From: Serilophus lunatus
Taxonomy: Eukaryota > Chordata > Aves > Passeriformes > Eurylaimidae
Direction: 5' to 3'
Length of the DNA: 64,000 nt
Assembly: GCA_013399895.1 (NCBI GenBank)
Contig: VXBA01001643.1
Span: forward strand, 770,152-834,151
Made by a program: the position numbers and the translations under genes. The notes under the pieces were generated by a model that saw nothing but the letters and a program-made list of their open reading frames with translations, was not told the origin of the DNA and searched no databases. Shown here one piece after another: positions 34,552-45,371 of the stretch. Each line of letters starts with the position of its first letter. Within the stretch, counting starts at the first letter, position 1.

Positions 34552-37440
34552 TGATATAATCCCCTCTGGCTTTGTGAGGTCACTCCTATGTATTACAAAC
34601 TAATGGGGAGACTTCTGTCCCTATTATTACTATTATTAATAATAATAATTATTATTGCACCTCTTCTTTTAAAGACATTGCTTGCTGTCATGATTTTAGA
34701 TATGTACTCCAAACCCATGATAAAGAGAAGCTTGTGCAAACTCCCTAAAAATAGAAAACAAGGTTTCTTGATGCCAGTTCTGCCACAGGAAAATTGTTCC
34801 TTTAATCTGAACTTCTCCCCATGCATGTGCTTGCACTGGATAAGAACAGGACTCAGATAAATAGAAAGCAAGTTAAAATATTTTTCTCCCTGGATTTTTT
34901 CATGTAAGAGCATTAGCTAACTCTGTTCTGGGAACAGAGTGAGCAGGGAATCACTGCTGATTTTGCCATAAAAATAAGTAAATCATTGGGAGAATTTAAA
35001 GGACTGAAGGAACTGACAGAATTTGCTGTAATCTCCCTTGAAAACTGTTTGTTTTTTTTTCTTATTTAGTTCTCCAAATAGTTGAAAGAGTATCATATTC
35101 AGAGTGAGGAGAAGGCTAATCTTTATGGAGCAGCTATTCCTATGCAATGTATACTCCCATTTTCCGTAGAAAGGGGGATTTTGTTTGTTTTTTGTCTTTA
35201 CAGTGATGCCATTCCAACCCATGGGCTCCACGGGAGCTGGGTTCTGTTTCAAGTCTCCTCAGCTTTATGAGAGAGGCACTGCTTTCCTTGTCCAATGGCC
35301 CCTGAGGGACAGCTCCAAACGGGGCTAGAAATTTATTCCTGCAGCTCTGCAAGGAAATGATCGTCTGCCAGGCTGAGCAAAGCAGCAGATCCTGTGTCAG
35401 ATCCGTCAGATCTTGTCAAACAGCAGCTCCAGGGCTCCTGGGCTTGGCTTTCTCTGCTGTGGACATAAGCTGGGCTCACTTGGTGGGATGGATTACTCCC
35501 CCTCTGGACATTCAAGAGGTGAAATGAAAGGAAAATTGGTTCAAGGCTTTCCCTGCTAAAAGCTCTGAGTGTTGGAAACATCCACGGACACAAAAGGAGG
35601 AATTGCCCCCCAGGGACTCACCTAGAAAAGGGTTGTGTCCACTTTGGGTATTTTGGTGTGTATGGATGTGGGCAGAAGACACTTGGAAAAGGTGGAAATG
35701 GGATGCAGAGCTGGAAGGTCTCTGAATTTGGGGATGGGCAGAGCTTGATCCATGACTGGAAGGGGTTTTCACAGCCTCTCTCCACAGGTGGAACTGTCCT
35801 GCCTGGACCTGAGGGCTGGTTTGGATGGGCTGAGGTGTCACTACAGGTATTTCTGGTGTCTCAGACAGGGCTGCCTGTCCTCTGCAGATCTGGATTCACC
35901 AGCTTTCCAATTACAGAGGAGCTGGAAGGTGCAGGACAAGCAACACCAGAGGCATTTCTATATTTTTGAAGCAAATAATTCCCTCAATAGTCATTTTCAA
36001 AAGACAGGGAAGCAAAAAACCTCCCTAAACTGCAAAAGTTAAAGCTCCAAAATTACCTGTATGTCTACCTTGAAATGCCAGTCATGGAAGAGCCCTGCAT
36101 TCCGAGGTCAGCCTGCTGTTGGAAAGGCACAGTGATGTTCTAGGAAGCCATAAATAACCTTCACCATTCTCCCATTTCTTCCCAAGAATGGATGTTCCAT
36201 GAGCAGATGGAGGGATATTAATGGAGCATGGTTACAAGCCAGTTGAAATGTCTCACTCTGGATTAAAAAATGAGGTTTCCAGGATCACTCTGGATTTAAG
36301 CCCAAAGCTTTGCCTTTTGGGTTGTCAAGTCAAAGGTACTTAGAAGCTGTTCTGGTTGTTCACCTCTTGTTTCTATCATTAAATGTGGAAACTTATGTTG
36401 CTTAAGGATGTCAAAGCAGTGGCCAGCCAGGGTGCAGTGGAACTTTGTCCTCAATTCTTCTTCATCAACCTCTAATCTAATATAGTTTGCTCTTGAGGAA
36501 TGCTCTGCAAAATTCTTGTGGTATAAAACTAGAAAACAGTAAATCAGAGTTCTGGGCTCCTACACTGAATTCTTTCAGCTCCAACTCTTCTATCTTCTAA
36601 CTTTTCTTAAAAAAAATCCCAAAGCAAAGAAAACAAACAAAAAAACCTTTTTGCCGTGTGCCCCCTCGATTAAAAAGAAAAAAAAATCAAAATTGATTTC
36701 TGGGCCATTCCAAATTCTTCATTGTTTGGGAAGTTCACTGTTCTTTACCACTTGGCCAAGAGATTTCAGAAAACCCACTCAGCTCATATTTAGTTGTTGT
36801 TTTTCAGCTGAAAAGAAAGTGATTGGATCTTTCTCAAAAATGATAGGAAACCCCAAAAGTCTGCTGAAATCAAATTCTCAGCAAAGTGGTCAGAAAGGAA
36901 CAACTTTCTCCCATCTTCTATTGAAAGTTATGGGCTCTAATGGTCACTCTCAGTTCTATTCCCTGAGTATCCATTTTCAACCAGATAACTGGGACTAGAT
37001 CCCAACTGGAATCCAGTTCAGGCCCATTGCAGCTCTGGGAGATGGTGAGCAGATTGAGTCACCCAAATCACTCTGCACCTTGGGGTTTCACCATCAAATA
37101 TAAACCTTATTATCCTGAGCTGCTTCCTGAACTGGCTCCTTGCCAGGGTCTTTCCTTGCCAAAATATTTGGCTGTCTGTGGGGACGTTCTCCATATTTTA
37201 ACTTCCTGAGTTGCAGTTAATGGGACCCACCTGGTCTGGTTTGGAGATGAGTCAGCAGAAGAGTCCAGAGTGTTTAGAAAGAGTCCTTGGAAGTCGTGTG
37301 TAAAAGAGACTGGAAAGGGGGATTTACGTCACTGAGGCTGAAAACTCCATTTGCTGCAGTGCTGAGGCAGGAGCTGCATTTCAGTCTTTGTTATGGATGT
37401 TTTATTCAAATATTCATCCAGAAATACAATATTTCAGATA
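34552..37440. other. Unique non-coding DNA with an ATT-rich hairpin tract
   Basis: Positions 34622-34656 are an (ATT)/(AAT) run that reverses in the middle and could fold on itself. A T-rich run lies near 35050-35060, and A-rich tracts at 36607-36690. Frames of up to 115 codons (36651-36998) are chance-like. No CR1 was found inside. Confidence 0.4.
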
Positions 37441-37896
37441 TCAGCTGCATTTGTGCTGCAGTTTGAGAGGGCAGCTGAGCAAAGACCCCAAGGTCAAGGC
37501 AGGTCTTTGCTGATCATCTCTGCTGCTTTGACCTGCAATGGAAATCCAGGTTAGGATTTCTTTCTCTTCATACTCTGCCAACTGAAATTGCTGCTGCTGA
37601 CAGCAGTTCTTCCAGACTCGTTTTAACACCTCATAGGTGGGTTTCAGAGCCTGTTCTAGGCTGAGGAAAAGCCAAGTCAGCGGCACCTAAACCTTGTCGA
37701 TGCTTCTTTCTGCAGTCAGGGCATCTTTCTCTTCAATGGTTCTCTTCAAAGTTCCCTTGCAGAGCTGTAGGACAGACACATCATCAGCATTTTTGTCCCT
37801 TAGGCAGATTGGCTTCACAAAGTTCTGATGGATATTATGGATAAATGCCTTTCTGATGGCTGGTAATTCAAACTTCTTTGTCTCATCCCAGAGAAA
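37441..37896 (-). pseudogene. Possible decayed coding fragment, family unknown
   Basis: One minus-strand frame runs from about 37896 down to TGA at 37441-37443 with a single TAG at 37687-37689. The first part reads FLWDETKKFELPAIRKAFIH and continues as a lysine/glutamate-rich helical-looking stretch ending ...SIDKV. After the TAG, from 37659, it reads LEQALKPTYEVLKRVWKNCC and continues with Q-rich and acidic residues. Just upstream of 37896 the same frame has another stop (TGA) after PMTDLYWKG. Near 37538 the minus strand also has CTAACCTGGATTTCCATTGCAG, an acceptor-like sequence, so intron remains are possible. Composition is more protein-like than other frames here. I cannot name the family, and a chance frame is not excluded. 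Confidence 0.22.
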
Positions 37897-38407
37897 GGGA
37901 TGTCACCCTTTCCAGTACAGATCAGTCATTGGTAGGAGCAAGATCCAAAGTGCAATCTTTCATTCCTGCTCCTTCCTTTCTTCTCACTGGTAATTGAAAT
38001 GCTAAAGCTGAGCCAAGACTAGATGAAACTCTTCAAATGTGTATTTGTGGTTTGCAGAGAATTCCCTACGTCAACGGTTTTGAGGGAGGAAAAGAAATAA
38101 GTTAGAAGATGTTTCCTTGGAGGCTGTGAGAGGTTCACCCCAAAATGAACTTCCTTTAGAGGGTGAATTAAAAACTGTATCAAAGGATTGATAGGAAATT
38201 TTCAGTTCTACTGTAAAGCCAGTTCCAAAAGCCAGAGAGGTTTTTAGGCAAACACAAGCATTAAGGAAGAGGCTGGAAGGGGACAGGACTGCCCTTCTCA
38301 CAAAAAGCTTCGTCTGAGTGTGCTCCCAGGGGCTCCTGTACCTGAACAAGTCCTGAATTCTGTGCATCCATCTCAAACATTTCCCTGAAGGAAGGCCACA
38401 AGAAAGA
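37897..38407. other. Unique non-coding DNA beside the decayed fragment
   Basis: The frame of the fragment is broken by several stops upstream of 37905. A minus frame of 101 codons at 38071-38376 has no support. No repeat is seen until the CR1 copy begins. Confidence 0.35.
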
Positions 38408-38668
38408 TGAAGAATATTTACAAGGGACAGGAGTTACAGGACAAGGGGGAATGGCTTCAAACTTACAGAGATTAGGGTTAGGTGGGATATTGGAAAGGAA
38501 TTCTTCCTAGGAGAGTGGGGAGGCCCTGGCACAGGGTGCCCAGAGAAGCTGTGGCTGCCCCATCCCTGGGAGTGTCCAAGGCCAGGTTGGAACAACCTGG
38601 GACAGTGCAACGGGTTGGAACAAGATGAGCTTTAATGTCCCTTCCAACTCAAACTATTCCATGGTTTG
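38408..38668 (+). mobile_element. CR1 LINE 3' fragment (plus), longest copy in the window
   Basis: About 260 bases are kept. It starts near TTTACAAGGGACAGGAG and passes GGACAAGGGGGAATGGCTTC, AATTCTTCCTAGGAGAG, AGGCCCTGGCACAGGGTGCC, CCAGAGAAGCTGTGGCTGCC and GTCCAAGGCCAGGTTGG. It ends CCTTCCAACTCAAACTATTCCATGG. It covers the end of ORF2 and the 3' untranslated part but has no intact frame. Confidence 0.93.
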
Positions 38669-39010
38669 AACAGCTCTGGGATGTGTCCATCACTTCTGTG
38701 CCTGGCAAGTGGGATAAAGACATCCCGAAGTGCAAAGGGGGATGGAGACCTAACCAGAAAGCTGAGGGAGAGGGAGCTTCTGAATATCTTCTACAACTTT
38801 AGATAACTGAGGAACCTGTCTAATGATAGAATAACTAAGGCCATGGTTAGGGAGGCATTTAGCAAGATCCTAAAGTCAGAAGCAGAAGCATGTGAAAACA
38901 CTGACTCTAAAGTCAGGCTGGAGCACCAACTTCATTTTTTTTCACTTTATCTGTCAAATTATCAAAGAGATCCTGTTCAGTTTGTAGCAATGATTATCCA
39001 TCCATGACCT
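38669..39010. other. Unique non-coding DNA, nothing recognised
   Basis: Mixed sequence between a CR1 copy and an enhancer-like block, with no recognisable feature. Confidence 0.4.
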
Positions 39011-39400
39011 GCAGGGAACTATCCAGGAATGAACTTGAGTTAATAAATGCGTGTGCAATGAGGCTGATCCAGTTTTGTCTTAACTGGAGATTTTATGGGG
39101 GGTTTTAAGGTTTATGCTGAAATGAAAGGATACTTTTGTGACTTTAATTTCAAGCTACCACCATATTCATTTTCACCTGGGAATAGGACAAAAAATGCAG
39201 CCCCAGCTCAGTTAACGAAGCCAGCGCCACGTCCGTATTTCCAGACAAATCCTTGTTTCTAATTAAAATAAACAATGGATTCCTTGGAGTGATGAGATCT
39301 TCAATAAACCCAAGGGGCTTTTTTTAAAAAAAAGAAATTGAGTGAGGGGAGATAATAGTTTAATTAATAGAACATGGCACCCTTCCAAAGTACACTGTGT
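39011..39400. promoter_or_regulatory. Enhancer-like AT-rich block
   Basis: Repeat-free, with homeodomain-type words (GAGTTAATAAATGCG near 39038, CTAATTAAAATAAACAATGG near 39259, GTTTAATTAATAG near 39358). Rare CpGs are kept in TTAACGAAGCCAGCGCCACG (about 39212-39231). No open frame of note. Inferred as regulatory DNA. Confidence 0.35.
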
Positions 39401-41109
39401 CGGTTGGAGTGTGTGAGGTGGGGGAGCTCGGGGTGGGTGGCACGTGGGAAGCATCTCTCACGGTGGACCTTGCAGGAAAATGCCAGTCATGCTCCAGCAA
39501 AGCCTGTCAGGTGTCTGGGCTGTGCCACAGCACTCCTGGGTGCCACCTGAACAGCCTCTGGCATCCCTTCCACATGAGGCAGCTTGAAATGAATCCAGTG
39601 GATGCTCAGATGGGGAGTCCAGTCATCCCCTTTGTGCTGCCTGAAGAAAACTCCTGTGAGCAGGTCAGGGATTCCAGAGGATCCCAGTGAGGTGTCACTG
39701 CTGTCACAGGTCAGGGCACGTTGGGCTGAGCACAAGGCAGGAAGGAGATGCCACTGCCAAGAGGCTCAAAGCAAAAGGTGTCAGATCTCCTTCCACCTCG
39801 CTCAGGTATCAACCAATGGCTTCCAATGAAAATATTTTCCTTTTAGACCACCTTCCAGATTTCCAGAGGCAAAGGAGGTGAGTGTTGTGCCAACAGCATC
39901 AGTATTTCAGGTAGCCAAGGTTTTTCCTTGGAAGATGTAGGTGTGGGTCAGTGTCAAAGCTCCACTCCCTGCTCTCTCCTTTCCTTTGCTCCACAGAGAT
40001 CTGTCCATCATTTTTCTGGTGGAACTGTTGGTGCAGACCTTGTTTGCTAGAAAACCCTTCATATTCCTTCCTCTGTCCCTCTGAGGAAGTCAGGGCACTC
40101 CAGGTTTGTTCCAACCACGGCTCACCTGGGAACTACAATACATTGGCCTGGTTTCCATTTTTGGCCAAGAATAGCCTGGTAATGCATTCACAGAACCCTA
40201 AATTTAAACCTGGAAGGGCCACAATGTAAAATTCCAGGCAGGGAGAGGCTGTCCCTCCCATCTCCTGCTGCAGGGCAACACTTGGTGCTCCAGCTCAGGT
40301 TGGAGTGTCTGTGTCTGACACTGGTGGGTCCAGCCAGCCTGGGGGAAGTTTGAGGAGAGCTGGGGAGCCCTGTCTGCTCCTCAGAACAGAGCTCTGGCTT
40401 AAAGGAGCTCTTTGTGAAGTGTTCTGCTGGTCAAGGAACTCTGGAGCTCGTGACTCCCCAGGCTGCTCCCCAAAAGTGGTTTCCATGGCTGTGTCCCTGG
40501 GGCAGAGCAGATTCACAGGACGGGGGGGGTTCCTGCACTGGGGTGGGAGGGGTGTGTGGCCTCTGGAGCTGCTCATTCTCCAGGGGCACAGAGGCACAGC
40601 AGAGCCAGGTGTGTCTGATTTCCCCAGGGCCTGATTATCTCAGGATAACCACATCCTCTGAAGTTGATTTTCTGCCCTCTTTTCCCAGGTTTTTTGTACA
40701 AAGGAATGATTTAGATAAACTGAATCGACCATAAAATTTACCAAGTGAATTCCAACCACCCTCCTCGTTTAAGAGCATCAAGTAGCCACGCTCAGAGAGG
40801 TTTGCAAAACAAAATAAGCCCATTTCTATTTTTAATTTCAATCCTGGGTGTCATCTCCACTGAAGCTTTGTGAAATGCAGCTCAGAGATCAGCCCTGGTG
40901 GCACCAAGCAGCGAGGAAGGATTTGGGGAGGGTCATGAACAAATGTCAGAATAAACAAAAAATCCAGTGTGTACATTCCTTGAGCTGCTGGCACCTGTTC
41001 CATGGGATGGTTTGAGGTGCTCAGCATTCCCAGCCCTGGCACACTGCTCTGCTCTGCAGGGATCAGCATTCCCTGCTCCATCTGTGTGTGCAGGGCACCC
41101 CAGTTCTGA
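39401..41109. other. GC-richer unique DNA, nothing recognised
   Basis: Many overlapping frames (up to 109 codons at 40305-40634) arise from low stop density in GC-rich DNA. There is no promoter set and no credible exon. A G-rich patch (GGACGGGGGGGG) lies near 40520. Confidence 0.4.
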
Positions 41110-41164
41110 CCTGCCATGGGCAGGGACACCTTCCCCTATCCCAGGTTGCTCCAAGCCCTTGAAG
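41110..41164 (-). mobile_element. CR1 LINE fragment (minus, ~55 bp)
   Basis: CTGCCATGGGCAGGGACACC and CCCTATCCCAGGTTGCTCCA match the CR1 3' region. The usual tail part is missing on the left and the ACCTGGCC part on the right. A possible remnant of the tail (CCATGGGATGGTTTGAG) lies about 110 bases to the left near 40999, which would imply an insertion or divergence between the two. Confidence 0.75.
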
Positions 41165-41700
41165 ACAAGTCATTTCATTACTTTGGGTGTTGTTTTTCAA
41201 CAAGAAGAGCAATGACTTAATCTCTAATGGATATGAGAAGAGTTCAGCCTTCTTTAGATCACTGATTTAATTCCAACAAAAACCTCTGTAGCCAGTTTAG
41301 ATACTATTATTAGTAGTAACACAGTAGTAACCCACTAACAGTCGAGATACGGATTCTTATGCAGCCAACCCTGCTTCCTAATTATTAGTTTTACTTCAAA
41401 GCAAATAGAAAAAAAGGAAAAAAAACCCACTCTGTTGACAGTCTCAGCACTAAGAGGAGAGCCCAGACTCCCGTGTCTTGTAGGAAATGTGACATTTCAG
41501 TTAATGTGTCTAAAAATAAAAGGGAAGCGACGGAGAAAGTGCCTGTTACCTGCAGCTTCAGCCACACCCCGGTGCATTCTTTGCCTGATGAGATCTTTTT
41601 GTGTCAGAGCCAAAAGCCAGGTTTCCAAAAGCCAAAGTGTCACTCAAACCTGGTAATTTCACCCCCAGTCCTTGCTCTCCACCATTAATGCTTCAGCTGC
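41165..41700. promoter_or_regulatory. Possible enhancer-like block
   Basis: AT-rich sequence with TACTATTATTAGTAGTAACA near 41304 (a short inverted repeat: ACTATTATTAGT), CTAATTATTAG near 41378, and kept CpGs in CAGTCGAGATACGG near 41340. There is no CR1 in this part. Weakest of the regulatory calls. Confidence 0.25.
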
Positions 41701-43710
41701 TGACAATGGAGCAGTGATGGGAGTTGGATCCTTTCCCTTGGAAGGAGTTTGTCTCAGAGAAGAATATTCGTTTTTCGGGTTTTTTTTGAGGATTGCATTC
41801 ATCTGCAGAGTGAATTTAGGGACAGGTTGTTGCTTCTGGCCACCCTGGATAAGCCCCAAGCTGAAAAATTGAGAAGAATATTTAAGTGAGCTCTGGCACC
41901 GGTTCTACCCCAACCATCTCCCCCACCCAGAGCTGGGTGACAGTGTGTGTTCCCAGCTGGAATATCCCTTGGAAAAGGACTGCAGGCCCCAAAACCTCCC
42001 CAAAAGGACCAGAGCTCCTGACATCCCCTTCCCTAAATCTGTGGGAAGACCCTCCCCATGTGGGATGGCACAGTCATGGTCCTCCCAGTCCACGAGGCTC
42101 TGGAATCAAATCTCTGCTTCAACAATGAGTTGAGAAATTCTGGAGGAAACTTTTTCACCATGATTCACCAAACCACAGCTTTTTCTACAGGAATGCATCC
42201 ATTCTGAGCAAAGCTTCCCAGATCCAGCCTCTTGACAGCAAGAGACATCTCCAACAGACAGGGGGAATATTTGAGTTGGAATAACCCAGGTCCCAAATGA
42301 GAGCTTTCACCACAGGGTTTTTAGATGTTCTTGGGTGGGTCTTTTCTTTTTAATCTAAAAAATTCGGTCCCAATGCAGAGCAAAGATATTTTGGAAATAT
42401 CAAGATTTTGTGGGATGGGAAAATTGTCAGGCATCTTTGGATTTTATCCAGAATTCAGTTTTTTCTTTTTTTTTTTATTTTTTAAGAATATTTATTTCTG
42501 AGGCATCATTCCTCTTGTTTTAGCCATCTTTTTAGCTAAAACTAAAAGCAGATGGAGGAGATGAGGCTTTGTATTTTTCTGAGGGAAATGTGGAATCATC
42601 AAATTTTGCTTTGAATGAAATTTATGGAAATGGCTTCAAGAATTGATAATAATAACAATCTTATTTTTTTTTTAACTCCCATAGAATAACTTTGCAGGTA
42701 ACTGATGTTTTCAGTTTCCTAGGGAAAAAATCAGTGTTTGCACCTTCAATATTTTGTTTAAAATCTTACTTAAATATCTCAATTTCTTCTTGACTAAAAC
42801 CTTTTCTCACTGAAAAGTAATTGCAAAGCATTTCTGTTTTATCACTTTCAGTGTAAAAACCTCATCATCTGAAGCAGTTTGTCTGACTCAGAGCATTTGA
42901 GAAGTAACAGAATAAAAAATATTCAGGTGAAGTTTTGGAACTCTTATTTTAATATCTTGAATGTTTTAAAAGAAATTCTCATCAATCTTTGATATTTTGA
43001 CTGTTTCACCATATTACTGTATTTTCTTGCCTCTTATTTTCAAAACTTCCAGCCAGGAACAAGGCACCACCAACCTGTTCTTGACTTTGCTCAAAACAAG
43101 ATTTCTGTTCCTAAGAGTGACACATTCTGAGGTTGAAAAATTTGGTTTTCTTTTCAGTTAAAGCATCATTTCACTCAGCAATCTCCAGCAAGGGCCATTC
43201 AGCATCCCAGGAAATCCTCAGGGACACATGGAAGGCACTTTGCTGGTGCTGCAGCACTGAGGTCAGGGGGAACATGTGACACAGAGGGGCTCCTCTATCT
43301 CAAACTGCCAGAAATAGCAGGGGATTTTATTGGTTTTCCTGAAACCTGCCCCCTTGCACAGGTGAGAGCACTGGCACTGCAAAGTCCTCCTTTCAATAAA
43401 AGCAATCCCCTTCTGCTCTGCCTTGCAGGGGCTGTGGAACAGCCAGGGAAGAAGGTCCCCAGTGCTGCCTGGTGCCTGCTGCCTTCCCAAACCTCCCCTC
43501 AAGGGTTAAGCTGGTCACAGAAATCTAATTTTGTATTTGGTGATAAGAGTATTAAGTGTTTTTCTCTGAGGGGCTGTTTGCTGGTTTTTGGAGAGACAAC
43601 TCCCAAAGTGCAGGCCCTGAACTCTGGAAATCCAGATTCAGGACTCCACCAAACCTGTGTGGTGACATACCATGGGTGGGAAGGACAGGAGGGAGCTGAA
43701 AACCCTAAAT
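41701..43710. other. Unique non-coding DNA, AT-rich centre
   Basis: Positions 42330-43060 are AT-rich with T runs (about 42464-42483 and 42662-42673). Overlapping frames occur at 41886-42128 and 43362-43784. No repeat family or RNA gene was recognised. Confidence 0.4.
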
Positions 43711-43742
43711 CCCCCCCCCCCCCCCCAAAAAAAAAAAAAAAA
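43711..43742. repeat. Homopolymer junction: C16 followed by about A16
   Basis: Sixteen C at 43711-43726 pass directly into an A run to about 43742, followed by a broken A-rich tract to about 43757. On the minus strand this reads T-run then G16. No retroposon body adjoins it. Such runs are often mis-sized by sequencing. Confidence 0.9.
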
Positions 43743-43757
43743 CAAACCAAAAAAAAT

Positions 43758-45202
43758 TGCAAAGAAAATAGGATTGTCTTTTGAGATTATTCCTTTTGGG
43801 GAATTGTGCTGCAGGATCTCTCCTCTCACTGTACACAAGCAAATAACCATGGAGTGTGTGTGGATCTCCTTGCACAGGATGCCAACAGATGGCAATATTT
43901 TATCATCATTACACAGCACAGCCCTTCCCTCCTGTGCAGTTCAGGCTTTGCATCTTCTTTATTGTGCCATCAGGAGGTGGAGAAGCCTCTGCTTGTCTTG
44001 TCCTACAAACACCTCTACTGTGAGTTTTTATTGTTAATGGATATTGCAACTGTATGTCCCACAGTAGGTCACCTTTGAAGATGTTACAGAAGTCTCTTAA
44101 AATGCATTTATGCATATTTTTGCCAAACCAAAGAGTGTAGAAGGCGCTGGGGCTCTTCAGTGGCTCAGAAATGTGTCAGTGACAGCCAAGAGTGCCATGG
44201 GACAGGACAGGAGAGCTGCTCTCAGGTTTTTGGCTGAACATGCCAGTTTTGTCAGAAATGAACCTCCTCACTCCCTGCTGGTCACTTTTTCCATGTTGTT
44301 GTGAGCAAACATTTGGCAGGAGAGGGAAAACAGATGGTCCTCAGCATATTGTCCTGTTTGCTTGTTCTCAGTTCACTTTTTGAAGTAAACTGGTCTTTTC
44401 TTGTTTCTCTCTGGCCAGGAATCCTTATGTCTTTACCAACCTATCAAAATCTTTCCATGAACGTGCCTCTTCCCCTGCAATTCCACCAAGAGTTGTTGCA
44501 GGTGTAACATCCTCTAACAACACACAGCAGCTTTGGCCTCAGCAAGGAAGGCAGGGCTCCAACAGCAAATCCACAGGCAGTAAAAATGAGACCACCAGAA
44601 AACCAAGTAGCATTTATTTCTTTTGAAAAGTGTTCCTTTCTTTCTGTCCCTCAGCAGACTTGCCCAGTGTTGAAAGGGATCCCCTGGTCACAAGGCAGCA
44701 GGAGAGGCTGTCGAAAGCTTTGACAGTCACTGGAGTGGAACATTCCAACACATGGGAGCTGCTCACACCAATGGAGAGTCCCTTCCTCACAAGGACCTCC
44801 CTCCAAGACCAGCCTCAGCCCTTCCTGCATCCAAACCCCTTCTAGTCATTCCAATCCCCTACTTCCACTGGTCCCAGCACTGCCTGGGTCCCCAGGTTGT
44901 CCTTTTCCACAGGTATTGCTAAAGCGAATAGCACACAGTATTTACTAGGTGCAACACTTTAAATCATATTAATCTGGCCAATAAAGTATTTATGGCCAAT
45001 AAAAATTCCACAGTGGCGTGGCTGCTTCGTGAGGAGGATGAATGACGGGCCCAGGCAGACGGTCAGAAATCCTGGGAGGAAGAGCAGAGCAGGGAGAGGA
45101 AACAGCCCCATGAGGCCCAGAGGGCCCATGGCTGGGGATGTGCAACTCAGAGAATTTCTGCTGGCAGCTTTTGCCTTGTGAGCAGCAAACAAATCTGCAG
45201 AA
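43758..45202. other. Unique non-coding DNA, nothing recognised
   Basis: Frames of up to 121 codons at 43672-44037 start in or near the homopolymer and look spurious. No repeat family or RNA gene is recognised. Confidence 0.45.
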
Positions 45203-45371
45203 ATCATCAGAGAATGGGTTGGGTTGGGTTGGGTTGGGTTGGGTTGGGTTGGGAGGGACCTTGAAGAGCATCTCGTTCCATGGGCAGGGACATCTCCCAC
45301 TGTCCCAGGTGGCTCCAACCTGGCCTTGGACCCTTCCAGGGATGGGGCAGCCACAGCTTCTCTGGGCAACT
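45203..45371 (-). mobile_element. CR1 LINE 3' fragment (minus) with internal GGGTT expansion
   Basis: AATCATCAGAGAATGGG marks the tail end. GAGGGACCTTGAAGAGCATC, CCCACTGTCCCAGGTGGCTC, CAACCTGGCCTTGGACCC and CAGCCACAGCTTCTCTGGGC follow. The consensus GGTTTGGGTTGG segment has grown into seven GGGTT units (45216-45250). Confidence 0.93.
45216..45254 (+). repeat. (GGGTT)7 microsatellite inside CR1
   Basis: Seven perfect GGGTT units at 45216-45250 end in a further GGG, giving eight G3 runs with TT loops on the plus strand. This is a strong G-quadruplex pattern. It arose from the CR1 GGGTTGG motif and is not telomeric (TTAGGG). Confidence 0.95.

Noticed and set aside
35208..35245. CCATTCCAACCCATGGGC as a CR1 remnant
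   Set aside because: Similarity is too short and the flanks do not match CR1.
45216..45254. Interstitial telomere repeat
   Set aside because: The unit is GGGTT, not TTAGGG, and it grows from the CR1 GGGTTGG motif.
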